This document shows, piece by piece, positions 1 through 7,572 of a stretch of DNA of 64,000 nucleotides (the stretch's first letter is position 1; each line of letters begins with the position of its first letter). The position numbers and the translations under genes are program-made. Origin of the DNA: Heyndrickxia ginsengihumi (GTDB lineage Bacteria > Bacillota > Bacilli > Bacillales > Bacillaceae_C); the NCBI RefSeq assembly GCF_011008565.1, contig NZ_JAAIWK010000014.1, forward strand, positions 1 to 64,000, in the 5' to 3' direction. Below the pieces are notes generated by a model. The model was not told the DNA's origin, searched no databases, and saw only the letters and a program-made list of their open reading frames with translations.

Positions 1-27
1 ATTAATATCATTATTATAAGCTAAAAA

Positions 28-65
28 GACAGTTAAAGGTTTAATTTATTCAACCTTTAACCGTC
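28..65 (-). terminator. Rho-independent terminator of the SufR-like gene
   Basis: A 14-bp stem (28-41 with 52-65, one G-U pair) has a ten-base loop. On the minus strand it is followed by a run of T (the A run at 23-27), so it fits termination of the minus-strand gene ending at 181. Confidence 0.7.
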
Positions 66-75
66 TAATAATTTA

Positions 76-140
76 ATGGACTTTTTCAGTGCCCTCGTTA
101 CCCGACTGCGGGGTCTCGCCCCCTTCTGCTTCAATCCACT
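76..140. repeat. GC-rich intergenic repeat relic
   Basis: A GC-rich patch in an AT-rich spacer, with words such as CTGCGGGGTCTCGCCCCCTT. It resembles the GC-rich cores of other spacers in this window (24940-25010, 45965-46050). No reading frame was found. The assignment is by texture only. Confidence 0.3.
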
Positions 141-180
141 TTTTATATGAACCGGTTAAGGTTATTCACGTTTCATCTTA

Positions 181-810
181 TTAGAATGATATTAGAAACT
201 TACAGTGATCATTACCTTCTGACTTACAGCTTGTTCTTGTTATATTGTCTGTGTCAAGAACATGTTTAAACATAGATGTTTCACAACTGCATGCAGCTTT
301 ATATTCATGTGCAATTTTCAAAATGGGACAATTATATTCGGTTAATTCGAATGTTTTCTCATCAATTTGTGATACAGCTGCCATATAACCTTTTTCATTT
401 TGAATATTGTGAAGCTCAATCATTTTTTCGAAAGGGGTTTTATTCTGAAATCTTCTAATATATTCTTTAGTCATGCGCTGCTCTCTTTTTTTGAATAACT
501 GCACGATCGTTTGTTCTCCGTACATTTCTTGAATATCTCTCAGAAATTCAATGCTTAATCCTTCATAGTTTTTTGGAAAAAGCATTTCACCTTTTTCTGA
601 TAAGGAGTATATTTGAAGTGGTCTTCCTACAGGCTGTTTTACTTCTTTTGACTTAATGATACCATCTTGTTCCATAGTGGTGAGGTGTTTTCTTACGGCC
701 ATATCTGTAATATTTAAGCATTGAGTTAAGTCACTTACCGTTAATGCAACTTCTCTCTTTAATAAATCAAGGATTTTATCTTTTGTTGTTTTTTTCGTTA
801 TTGTTTTCAA
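181..810 (-). CDS. SufR-like Fe-S cluster-binding HTH transcriptional regulator
   Basis: Likely DNA-binding regulator that senses an iron-sulfur cluster. The first 70 residues form a winged helix-turn-helix of the DeoR/SufR kind (LTVSDLTQCLNITDMAVRKHL). The C-terminal third carries Cys at 166, 179, 181, 200 and 208 (numbering from the ATG at 825), the spacing expected of SufR-type cluster ligands. The ATG at 825 lacks a Shine-Dalgarno. A TTG at 810 sits 7 bases after GAGGTG and is preferred, giving 209 residues. It is divergent from sodA, so sodA or an Fe-S pathway is a plausible target (inference). Family call is firm; the target is not known. Confidence 0.8.
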   Translation of the reverse strand: MKTITKKTTKDKILDLLKREVALTVSDLTQCLNITDMAVRKHLTTMEQDGIIKSKEVKQPVGRPLQIYSLSEKGEMLFPKNYEGLSIEFLRDIQEMYGEQTIVQLFKKREQRMTKEYIRRFQNKTPFEKMIELHNIQNEKGYMAAVSQIDEKTFELTEYNCPILKIAHEYKAACSCETSMFKHVLDTDNITRTSCKSEGNDHCKFLISF

Positions 811-1025
811 ATTGCTGCACCTCATTTTAGATACAAAGTGTTATCATTTATAAATAAAACAAAAAGCAGTGCTGAATCATCACGGCACTACCTTTCAAAC
901 ATCTTAATAGTTATAGAGTTATATTTATTATATTAAAAATGATTGCAACTGAAAAGTAAAATACTTATAGCAATAAAAATGAGTAGGAGTATTTTTCCTT
1001 CACAGTTATAAATATATAAAAGTGC

Positions 1026-1095
1026 AAATCATTTGATTTTCTTACAATCATAGGATAATCTTTTATTATACTTTTTATACTTTTAAGTATAAAAA
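1026..1095. promoter_or_regulatory. Two palindromes upstream of sodA (candidate operators)
   Basis: The 318-base gap between the SufR-like gene and sodA holds two perfect inverted repeats. At 1026-1039, AAATCA and TGATTT flank TT. At 1072-1095, arms TTTTTATACTT and AAGTATAAAAA flank TT. The second ends 34 bases before the sodA start. It has no GC and no following T tract, so an operator is likelier than a terminator. The binding protein is unknown; the adjacent regulator is the obvious candidate. Confidence 0.45.
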
Positions 1096-1128
1096 TATAC
1101 TATTGATCATTTTAGGAGGAAATAAAAC

Positions 1129-1752
1129 ATGAAAAAGTATGAATTACCAGCATTATCTTATGATTTTAACGCGTTGGAGCCATACATAGACGAGCAGACG
1201 ATGACCATTCATTATGGCAAGCATCATCAAACGTACGTAAATAATTTAAATGCTACAATTGAAGGGAAAACGGAATTACAAGAGAAAACATTGGAAGAAC
1301 TTCTTGAAAATTTGGACGCTATTCCAGGGGAAGTTAGAACTGCAGTGAGAAATAATGGTGGCGGTCACTTAAACCATACACTATTTTGGGAAGTAATTGC
1401 ACCTGCCAAAGAAAAATCAGAGCCCATTGGAAATTTAGCAAATGCTATAAACGTAGCTTTTGGTAGTTTTGAAAATTTTAAAAATCAATTCTCTAGTGCA
1501 GCTGCTAGTCGATTTGGATCTGGCTGGGCATGGCTTGTTGTGAATAATGAAGGGAAATTAGAAGTGACTAGCACTGCAAATCAAGATAATCCAATTATGG
1601 AAGGAAAAACGGCCATTTTAGGTTTAGATGTTTGGGAACATGCCTATTATTTACATTATCAAAATAGAAGACCTGAATATATTGCCAACTTTTTTAACAT
1701 TATTAATTGGAAAGTTGTTTCAGGAAAGTTTGAGCAAGCTCTAACAAAATAA
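1129..1752 (+). CDS. sodA: Superoxide dismutase, Mn type
   Basis: Cytoplasmic enzyme converting superoxide to oxygen and hydrogen peroxide. The 207 residues cover the standard Fe/Mn-SOD fold. Metal ligands are visible as His28 ([11 protein letters not shown]), His83 (LNHTLFW), Asp167 and His171 ([12 protein letters not shown]). The TANQDNP segment with Gln152 is typical of Mn-selective enzymes. AGGAGGA lies 7 bases before the ATG. It stands alone, followed by an intergenic repeat, and is divergent from an Fe-S-type regulator. Confidence 0.96.
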   Translation: MKKYELPALSYDFNALEPYIDEQTMTIHYGKHHQTYVNNLNATIEGKTELQEKTLEELLENLDAIPGEVRTAVRNNGGGHLNHTLFWEVIAPAKEKSEPIGNLANAINVAFGSFENFKNQFSSAAASRFGSGWAWLVVNNEGKLEVTSTANQDNPIMEGKTAILGLDVWEHAYYLHYQNRRPEYIANFFNIINWKVVSGKFEQALTK

Positions 1753-1770
1753 TCAATTAATTTATTGAGT

Positions 1771-1954
1771 GAGGCTGTGACAAAACTCAAAAGTAGTTAG
1801 CTAAAGACGAACATTGCAAATTAGCTCCGAAAATATACGTAGCCTCCTGCAGGAGGCTCATCAGCCGCCCGCGGAAAGCAAAGTATATTTCCAGAGCGGA
1901 GTTGAAGCGCAATATTCGGGTTTTCTTTCGTTCATATCCTTTTGTCCCAGCCTT
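1771..1954. repeat. Dispersed ~180-bp repeat with inverted termini, copy 1
   Basis: Begins GAGGCTGTGACAAAA and ends TTTTGTCCCAGCCTT, so the two ends are inverted repeats. The interior carries the shared words AGCTCCG/GAAAATATACGTAG, CTCCTGC, CAGCCGCCCGCGGA and TTTCGTTCATAT. The same order of words is at 5528-5700 and 55240-55419. A 62-codon frame inside it is not a gene. The structure suggests a non-coding mobile or hairpin element. It fills most of the sodA-2150 gap. Confidence 0.85.
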
Positions 1955-2149
1955 ATTCAATCGTTAAAAAGTTCCCAATGTATGCGGATTTTCATTACAT
2001 AAATTGCAAAAGCCATATTCAATGAATATTTTATAGATACGTAAGAAACATGAGCATATACTAGTAAAATTAGAAATGCTATTTGCATGCATACATCATT
2101 ATAAAGGTCATTCTTTTTTGGAAGTGAATGACAGAAGGAGAGAACAATA

Positions 2150-2686
2150 TTGAAGCTTGTTGGAATTTCTGGATCATTGGTTGGGTGGAAAACAACCCAA
2201 GCTGTCCATGATGTTTTATTTGCTGCTAAAGGAATGAATTCAAGCATACAGACAGAATTAGTCGATCTAAGGGATTATGAAGTAGAATTTGTTCGTGGTA
2301 CACCATTAACTTATTATAATGAGGACACAATTCATGTTGTTAAAACAATTCTATCTGCTGATGCATTAGTCATTGGTACTCCGATTTATCAGGCATCTAT
2401 TACAGGAGTATTAAAAAATCTATTGGATCATCTTCCTACAGATGCTTTAAAGTCTAAAGTGATTGGAATTATTACAACCGGAGGAACGGATAAACATTTT
2501 CTCGTAGCAGAATATCAATTAAAACCGATTTTATCTTTTTTGAAAGGAACTGTATCGGTCAGCAATGTTTTTGTACACAATGATTCATTTAATGAAGAAA
2601 ATGAAATTGTAGATGTAGACATTGCAAGGCGGATCAATAAACTCGCTGAAGAGATTCTGTTTTTACAAGAAAGAATTAGTAAATAA
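2150..2686 (+). CDS. NADPH-dependent FMN reductase (SsuE/MsuE family)
   Basis: Flavodoxin-fold reductase supplying reduced FMN to partner enzymes. The N-terminus has the nucleotide loop GISGSLVGWKT. IGTPIYQASITGVLKNLLD (about 75-93) and TTGGTDKHFLVAEYQLKPIL are family signatures. Length 178 is normal for the family. The start is TTG at 2150, preceded by AAGGAGAG at the right distance; no ATG is better placed. A seven-iron ferredoxin gene follows after 37 bases, so the two are probably co-transcribed. A close paralogue is at 23165-23731. The client enzyme is unknown. Confidence 0.85.
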   Translation: MKLVGISGSLVGWKTTQAVHDVLFAAKGMNSSIQTELVDLRDYEVEFVRGTPLTYYNEDTIHVVKTILSADALVIGTPIYQASITGVLKNLLDHLPTDALKSKVIGIITTGGTDKHFLVAEYQLKPILSFLKGTVSVSNVFVHNDSFNEENEIVDVDIARRINKLAEEILFLQERISK

Positions 2687-2723
2687 AGAATAACCATGCT
2701 TAAAAAGAGAAGGAGAAAATACG

Positions 2724-2966
2724 ATGGCGTTTGTTATTACAAGCCCCTGTGTGGCTGAGAAAGCTGGGGAATGTGCAACAGTGTGTCCTGTTGATTGTAT
2801 AGTTGAAGATCGTGAACAGTTTTTTATTAATCCAGATTTATGTATTGATTGTGGTGCATGTGCTGCTGTCTGCCCAGTATTCGCAATTGTTGAAGAATAC
2901 GAATTAACACCAGCACAAGAGCCGTACCTTGAAAAAGCAGAAAAATTTTTTGGGATCTCTACTTAA
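2724..2966 (+). CDS. Seven-iron ferredoxin ([3Fe-4S][4Fe-4S])
   Basis: Small electron carrier of 80 residues. Eight cysteines are at 9, 17, 21, 25, 40, 43, 46 and 50. The C-x7-C-x3-CP spacing of the first group and CxxCxxCxxxCP of the second are those of 7Fe ferredoxins such as that of Bacillus schlegelii, which has a very similar sequence (VCPVDCI, CIDCGAC). AGAAGGAG precedes the ATG. It lies 37 bases after an FMN reductase gene, and a terminator follows at 2979-3025. The redox partner is not evident. Confidence 0.92.
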   Translation: MAFVITSPCVAEKAGECATVCPVDCIVEDREQFFINPDLCIDCGACAAVCPVFAIVEEYELTPAQEPYLEKAEKFFGIST

Positions 2967-2978
2967 ACATTTCCTCTT

Positions 2979-3025
2979 GGTAGAAGTAATTGATTAAACA
3001 TATTAATCATACCGTTACTTCTACC
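2979..3025 (+). terminator. Stem-loop after the ferredoxin gene
   Basis: An 11-bp perfect stem (GGTAGAAGTAA at 2979-2989 with TTACTTCTACC at 3015-3025) has a 25-base loop. The T tract is poor, so termination is likely but not certain. Confidence 0.6.
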
Positions 3026-3095
3026 TGAAAAAGGTTTTATCAGACGCATAGTGCTCGACTAAAAGAGCATAATCAATATGCGATTGATAAAAGTA

Positions 3096-3124
3096 TTGAC
3101 AGACAGTAAAAGGCATATTATAAT
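3096..3124 (+). promoter_or_regulatory. Sigma-A promoter of the quinone-resistance genes
   Basis: Consensus TTGACA (3096-3101), a 17-base spacer, then consensus TATAAT (3119-3124). The MhqR-type operator begins at the next base, so a bound repressor would cover the transcription start. The leader to the first gene is about 240 bases. Confidence 0.85.
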
Positions 3125-3142
3125 TATCTCGAATTCAAGATA
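3125..3142. promoter_or_regulatory. MhqR-type operator 1
   Basis: TATCTCGAATTCAAGATA, an 18-base palindrome with one mismatch. It matches the MhqR site known upstream of mhqNOP, azoR2 and mhqED in B. subtilis. It abuts the -10 box, the usual position for repression. MhqR is a MarR-family repressor released by quinones; its gene is not in this window. Confidence 0.85.
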
Positions 3143-3191
3143 TTTTGCTACTCATAAAAATAAACATTTGTTTAAAAAAATTTTTGATTAC

Positions 3192-3209
3192 TATCTCGAA
3201 TTCGAGATA
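3192..3209. promoter_or_regulatory. MhqR-type operator 2
   Basis: TATCTCGAATTCGAGATA, a perfect 18-base palindrome lying 67 bases after operator 1 (start to start), inside the leader. It may bind a second repressor dimer as a roadblock or serve a second start site. Confidence 0.85.
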
Positions 3210-3371
3210 TTTTTCGAAACTCTTCCACTAATTACTTGTCAGGTGGTTGTTTAATTTTTTTAAGTGAAGAAGCAAATATCTTGGCGCCGAAATTAATGGC
3301 TTTATACTATTTCAGAGCAACAATCATTTATAAAAAAGTAAAATATTAACAATTAGAAGGAGTGAAATGAA

Positions 3372-4310
3372 ATGGAAAAGAAAACGATGGGGATTCACCA
3401 TATTACCGCCATAGTGGGGCATCCGCAAGAAAATGTGGACTTTTATGCCAGCGTTTTAGGTTTGCGTTTAGTGAAGCGAACAGTAAATTTTGATGATCCC
3501 GGTACTTATCATCTTTATTTCGGCAATGAAGAAGGTAGCCCCGGAACGATTATTACCTTTTTTCCATGGGCGGGTGCCCGCCAAGGAGTAATTGGGGACG
3601 GTCAAGTAGGTGTTACAACGTATGTAGTTCCTAAAGGAGCAATGGAATTTTGGGAAAACAGATTAACAAAGTTCAATGTTCAGTATACGAAAGCAAACAG
3701 ATTTGGAGAAAGTTATTTAAAATTTGATGATCCACACGGACTTCATTTGGAAATAGTCGAAAGAGATGGTGGAGCGACCAATGGATGGACCTTTGGCGTT
3801 ATAACACCCGATGTTGCAATAAAAGGCTTTGGTGGTGCAACGCTATTATCAGCACGGCCAAATCAGACTGCAGGGTTATTAGAAAATGTATTAGGACTTG
3901 AAATGATTGGTAGAGAAGGAGATCTCATCCGTTATCAATCTTCAGCTGAAATTGGTAATATCATAGACTTGAAATTAACCCCTATTGGTCGTGGCAAAAT
4001 GGGAGTTGGCACCGTGCACCACATTGCGTGGCGTGCAAAAGATAACGAGGACCAATTAGATTGGCTGAATTATGTGGAAAGCAGCGGATATGGTGTAACT
4101 CCAGTTCGAGATCGCAATTATTTTAATTCTATATACTTCAGAGAACATGGAGAAATTTTATTCGAAATTGCTACGGATCCTCCAGGATTTGCACATGATG
4201 AGTCAAGAAAAACAATGGGTGAGAATTTAATGCTTCCGCCACAATTTGAAATATATCGAGGACAAATTGAAAAAGGGTTGCTTCCATTTAAAGTAAGAGA
4301 ATTAGACTAA
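3372..4310 (+). CDS. mhqO: Ring-cleaving dioxygenase of the MhqA/MhqO type
   Basis: Extradiol-type dioxygenase of the vicinal-oxygen-chelate (glyoxalase) superfamily, linked in B. subtilis to hydroquinone and catechol tolerance. Two VOC modules are visible, starting at GIHHITAIVGHP (residue 7) and around GFGGATLLSARP. Probable metal ligands are His9 or His10, the His pair of TVHHIAWRAKD, and the Glu of ILFEIATDPPGF. Length 312 equals MhqO. AGAAGGAGTG precedes the ATG. The next gene encodes a DoxX protein, the mhqO-mhqP order, and two MhqR operators lie upstream. MhqA is a close paralogue, so the symbol is chosen by neighbour. Confidence 0.88.
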   Translation: MEKKTMGIHHITAIVGHPQENVDFYASVLGLRLVKRTVNFDDPGTYHLYFGNEEGSPGTIITFFPWAGARQGVIGDGQVGVTTYVVPKGAMEFWENRLTKFNVQYTKANRFGESYLKFDDPHGLHLEIVERDGGATNGWTFGVITPDVAIKGFGGATLLSARPNQTAGLLENVLGLEMIGREGDLIRYQSSAEIGNIIDLKLTPIGRGKMGVGTVHHIAWRAKDNEDQLDWLNYVESSGYGVTPVRDRNYFNSIYFREHGEILFEIATDPPGFAHDESRKTMGENLMLPPQFEIYRGQIEKGLLPFKVRELD

Positions 4311-4361
4311 TATATATTGAAAAGAAAGTACGCACTTATAGATAATGAGGAGGAATTGATA

Positions 4362-4763
4362 ATGATAGATTTAGGATTACTTATCATACGAATAATGGTT
4401 GGAATAGTATTTTTCTATTATGGATCCCAAAAGTTATTTGGATGGTTTGGTGGATACGGGATCAAAGGCACTGGCGGCTGGTTTGAATCGGTTGGAATAA
4501 AACCAGGAAATGCTATAGCACTATTTAGTGGTTTAGCTGAATTGGTAAGTGGTATTCTCTTTATTTTAGGACTATTTTTACCGATAGCAGCTGTTCTTAT
4601 CACAATTGTCATGTTAGGCGCAATCGTAAAAGTTCATGGGCCTAAAGGGTTTGCGAATGCTGCTGGTGGTTTTGAATATAATTTAATGCTAATTGTCATT
4701 GCGATCGGCATGGCATTAATTGGACCGGGAGCTTATTCTTTACATGATTATTTAAACTTTTGA
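4362..4763 (+). CDS. mhqP: DoxX-family membrane protein (MhqP-like)
   Basis: Four-helix inner-membrane protein of the DoxX family, 133 residues; B. subtilis MhqP has about 130. [19 protein letters not shown] is the family signature near the N-terminus. The frame is open from 4317, but ATG 4362 has GAGGAGG 8 bases upstream and begins the conserved part, so it is chosen. It lies 51 bases after the dioxygenase and belongs to the same MhqR-controlled transcript. The molecular role is unresolved; a membrane partner of quinone redox enzymes is usually proposed. Confidence 0.85.
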   Translation: MIDLGLLIIRIMVGIVFFYYGSQKLFGWFGGYGIKGTGGWFESVGIKPGNAIALFSGLAELVSGILFILGLFLPIAAVLITIVMLGAIVKVHGPKGFANAAGGFEYNLMLIVIAIGMALIGPGAYSLHDYLNF

Positions 4764-4847
4764 TAGAACTAATAGCAACATTTCTATAATCATTTTAACT
4801 TTTGGGATATTTTCTCAATTAGAAAGAAATAATAGGTAGGTGCAATT

Positions 4848-5516
4848 ATGAGTATTTTATCCAAGCTATTTGGAAATTCTTCAGAGAAGAAGGAGATCGA
4901 AAAAATGGAAAATGTTAAGTTAGCAGTGATTTACTACAGTATGGGCGGAACAAATTATCAGTTATCTAAGTGGGCTGAAGAAGGAGCGAAAGAAGCAGGT
5001 GCTGAAGTAAAAGTATTAAAGGTACCTGAACTTGCTCCCCAATCAGTTATTGATGGAAATCCAGTTTGGAAAAGTCATGTTGAGGCAACAAAGGATGTAC
5101 CAGAAGTTACATTAAATGATTTAGAATGGGCAGATGCCATTATTTTTAGTGTCCCAACACGATTTGGAAATATGCCATCACAAATGAAGCAGTTTTTAGA
5201 TACTACAGGAGGTCTTTGGTTTAACGGAAAGCTTGTGAATAAAGTGGTAAGCGCAATGTCTTCAGCTCAAAATCCACATGGTGGTCAAGAAGCAACCATT
5301 TTATCATTATATACGACAATGTACCATTGGGGAGCTATCGTTGCCGCTCCTGGATACACAGATCCTGTAACATTTGGTGCAGGGGGGAATCCTTATGGTA
5401 CAAGTGTTACCGTTGATCAAGACGGTAACATGGTTGAGGATGTCCAAGCGGCAGTAAAACACCAAGCAAAACGTACAGTGACTGTCGCTGAATGGGTAAA
5501 AAAAGCAAATCAATAA
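4848..5516 (+). CDS. NAD(P)H:quinone oxidoreductase, WrbA type
   Basis: Flavodoxin-like enzyme reducing quinones by two electrons to hydroquinones. LAVIYYSMGGTNYQ is the FMN phosphate loop. PTRFGNMPSQMKQFLDTTG, and the VSAMSSAQNPHGGQEATILS region near 140, are WrbA signatures. The frame gives 222 residues from 4848. An internal ATG at 4905 has AGAAGGAGA 10 bases upstream and would give 203, nearer the usual 200, so either start is possible. It follows the MhqR-type dioxygenase and DoxX genes and fits quinone detoxification. Confidence 0.88.
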   Translation: MSILSKLFGNSSEKKEIEKMENVKLAVIYYSMGGTNYQLSKWAEEGAKEAGAEVKVLKVPELAPQSVIDGNPVWKSHVEATKDVPEVTLNDLEWADAIIFSVPTRFGNMPSQMKQFLDTTGGLWFNGKLVNKVVSAMSSAQNPHGGQEATILSLYTTMYHWGAIVAAPGYTDPVTFGAGGNPYGTSVTVDQDGNMVEDVQAAVKHQAKRTVTVAEWVKKANQ

Positions 5517-5527
5517 AGAGAATGTAT

Positions 5528-5700
5528 GAGGCTGGGACAAAACTTAAAAGTGGTTAGCTAAAGATGAACATTGCACAAATCAGCTCCGGAAATATACGTA
5601 GACTCCTGCGGGAGGCTCATCAGCCACCCGCGGATTTCCGGAGCGGGGTTAAAGTGTAATATTTGGTGTTTCTTTTGCTAACATACTTTTGTCCTAGCTT
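5528..5700. repeat. Dispersed ~180-bp repeat with inverted termini, copy 2
   Basis: Starts GAGGCTGGGACAAAA and ends TTTTGTCCTAGCTT, the same inverted ends as 1771-1954. The interior has the same GCTCCGGAAATATACGTAGA, CTCCTGCGGGAGG and CACCCGCGGATTTCCGGAGC words in the same order. It lies just after the quinone reductase stop, where it could also act as a hairpin terminator. Confidence 0.85.
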
Positions 5701-5784
5701 TTTTTATTTTTAATCACTATACATATTGGAATGCAAGGGATGAAACCTTATAGCGGAAATCATCCTCCAGCATTTATGAAAAGA

Positions 5785-6954
5785 TCATTTACGTTCAACT
5801 TTTTGAATTTCTTGTAAACGATGATAACGTTTTTCTGTTTTAAAGATTCCGCCTTTTATATAGATAAAAAGAGAAAACATGTACATGACCACTGTAAAAA
5901 ATGATACACCGAAAAATCCTCTGAAATGGTTTAATAATAAACCGCCGATCATACCGCCCAGTGCAGTTCCTCCATACATTGCAGCATTCGCCATGGCAGA
6001 GACGGTCCCTCTTGCAGTAGTTGTTAGAGCTTGCAATGTACTTATAAAAATAGGAAAGACGAATCCGCCAATTAAAAAGATCATAAATAGCAATAACTCT
6101 GCAATCATAAGATTTAACGCAAATGGCAGTACGGTGTAAAGAATAATGAGTGAGCAAAAAGCAAATAACAGCGATTTACGTACACCTAGTTTTTTCACAA
6201 GGTGATTGCCAAAAATAGAACCGAATGTATTACCTAAACCAAGAGCGATCATTGCTGTACCAACTTCTGCTATATGTAACTGGAAATCTGAAGAAAGCCA
6301 AGAACCTATAAAAGAGAAGGCAGCAAAATTGCCAGTTTGAAAGATAAAATAAGCAATTATGTATATAGTGATTGTTGGAGTTTTAAATAATCGTAAGTAT
6401 ACATCAATAATAGATCTTCGTTTATTTGTTGTATTGGACGATGTTGGAAGTGATGGAAGAATAAACAATAGGCCAATCATTAATATAACGGAACAACATG
6501 CGATGGCAAAAAATGGTGCATGCCATGACATTGCAGCTAAATAGCTACCAATTGGGATGCCGATCATTTGTGATAAGGACAATCCTGCTGTTGTATATCC
6601 CATTGTTTTAACAATGTTCTTTGGCGCTACTAAAACTGGAATTGATGCCCAAACTTGTGGAGTGATAAATGCTGCGCTAATGCCCGCTAGTAATCTAAAA
6701 AGCATCATCGTCCAGAAATTAGGTGCTAACCCGCATAAGAATGTAGAGATCGCAAACCCAATCATGCCAAAGATCATTACTTTTTTTCTATCTAAATAAT
6801 CGGAAATTGGTCCGGCAATTAACGCAAAAGTAGCATATCCTAAAGCATATGCGCTAACCATCCAGCCGGAAACATCAGCGGAGATATGATAGATTTTTGT
6901 TAATGCTGGAAGCAATGGTGAAATTAAAAATGTATCTGTTCCAATTAAAAACAT
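5785..6954 (-). CDS. MFS transporter, DHA1 drug-exporter-like
   Basis: Integral membrane exporter, 389 residues with 11-12 hydrophobic segments. SDYLDRKKVMIFG is the loop 2-3 signature of the major facilitator superfamily. FRLLAGISAAFITPQVWASI resembles motif C of antiporters. The called ATG falls inside helix 1. The frame continues upstream through hydrophobic codons to a TAA near 6990, and the only good Shine-Dalgarno (AAAAGGAG) is about 44 bases upstream, so the true N-terminus is unresolved. An ArsR regulator gene lies 102 bases upstream in the same orientation. Substrate unknown. Confidence 0.82.
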   Translation of the reverse strand: MFLIGTDTFLISPLLPALTKIYHISADVSGWMVSAYALGYATFALIAGPISDYLDRKKVMIFGMIGFAISTFLCGLAPNFWTMMLFRLLAGISAAFITPQVWASIPVLVAPKNIVKTMGYTTAGLSLSQMIGIPIGSYLAAMSWHAPFFAIACCSVILMIGLLFILPSLPTSSNTTNKRRSIIDVYLRLFKTPTITIYIIAYFIFQTGNFAAFSFIGSWLSSDFQLHIAEVGTAMIALGLGNTFGSIFGNHLVKKLGVRKSLLFAFCSLIILYTVLPFALNLMIAELLLFMIFLIGGFVFPIFISTLQALTTTARGTVSAMANAAMYGGTALGGMIGGLLLNHFRGFFGVSFFTVVMYMFSLFIYIKGGIFKTEKRYHRLQEIQKVERK

Positions 6955-7056
6955 AATAGAGAAAAATAAAAAAGTGATGTTGTTCTTTGTTTAATGACTC
7001 CTTTTGTTTTGTAGTTCTAAAATCTTTGAACTAAAGAATAATTTTTTCCTAGATTC

Positions 7057-7374
7057 TTATAACGAATCTAGGAAATGTGAAAGGTACGTTTCAAAAGTAT
7101 CTAATCTTAATTGAACATATTTCGTTTGTGCTTCTTTTCTTGTAGAGATCAATCCAGCTTCACGTAAAATTTTAAAATGATACGAAGCGGTTGACTTAGA
7201 AATATTAATGTTTTCACCTACCTCGCCACAACTTATTTCCTTATCAACATGTTTAAGCATACGGATAATTTCTAACCTTGTTTCATCAGCAAGCGCCTTA
7301 AAAATTTGGACTCTTATCTCATCGTTGTTCTGTAGTTTCATATTCATAAAACAATCGTATAATGAGTGAACCAT
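7057..7374 (-). CDS. ArsR-family HTH regulator
   Basis: Winged-helix repressor of 105 residues. IFKALADETRLEIIRML (about 24-40) and KSTASYHFKILREAGLI (about 64-80) are the ArsR signature. The metal motif ELCVCDL is replaced by EISCGEVGENI with a single Cys, so metal sensing is doubtful. It precedes the MFS gene on the same strand, and control of that exporter is the natural inference. No Shine-Dalgarno marks the ATG at 7374; ATGs 9 and 11 codons further in are alternatives. Confidence 0.82.
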   Translation of the reverse strand: MVHSLYDCFMNMKLQNNDEIRVQIFKALADETRLEIIRMLKHVDKEISCGEVGENINISKSTASYHFKILREAGLISTRKEAQTKYVQLRLDTFETYLSHFLDSL

Positions 7375-7572
7375 TTTTGCAAGGAATAAACATATAGGTC
7401 ATGACAAATGGTAATGTTCTGCTTTTTTTCAATTTGGATTGTTAAGAATTGACAAGCCTTTCATGTAAGTTTGATGTAAGGGAATGTGACATAACACTTG
7501 CAAATAACTGAATTTTCAATCATTATAGTAATAATAATTTTGCTTAACGGTTTGCGGTAAAGGAGAATGTAT

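Noticed and set aside
276-458. 60-codon ORF opposite the SufR-like gene
   Set aside because: Antisense shadow of a well-supported gene.
1814-2002. 62-codon ORF on the plus strand
   Set aside because: It lies inside repeat copy 1, has no ribosome site, and is not conserved in the other copies.
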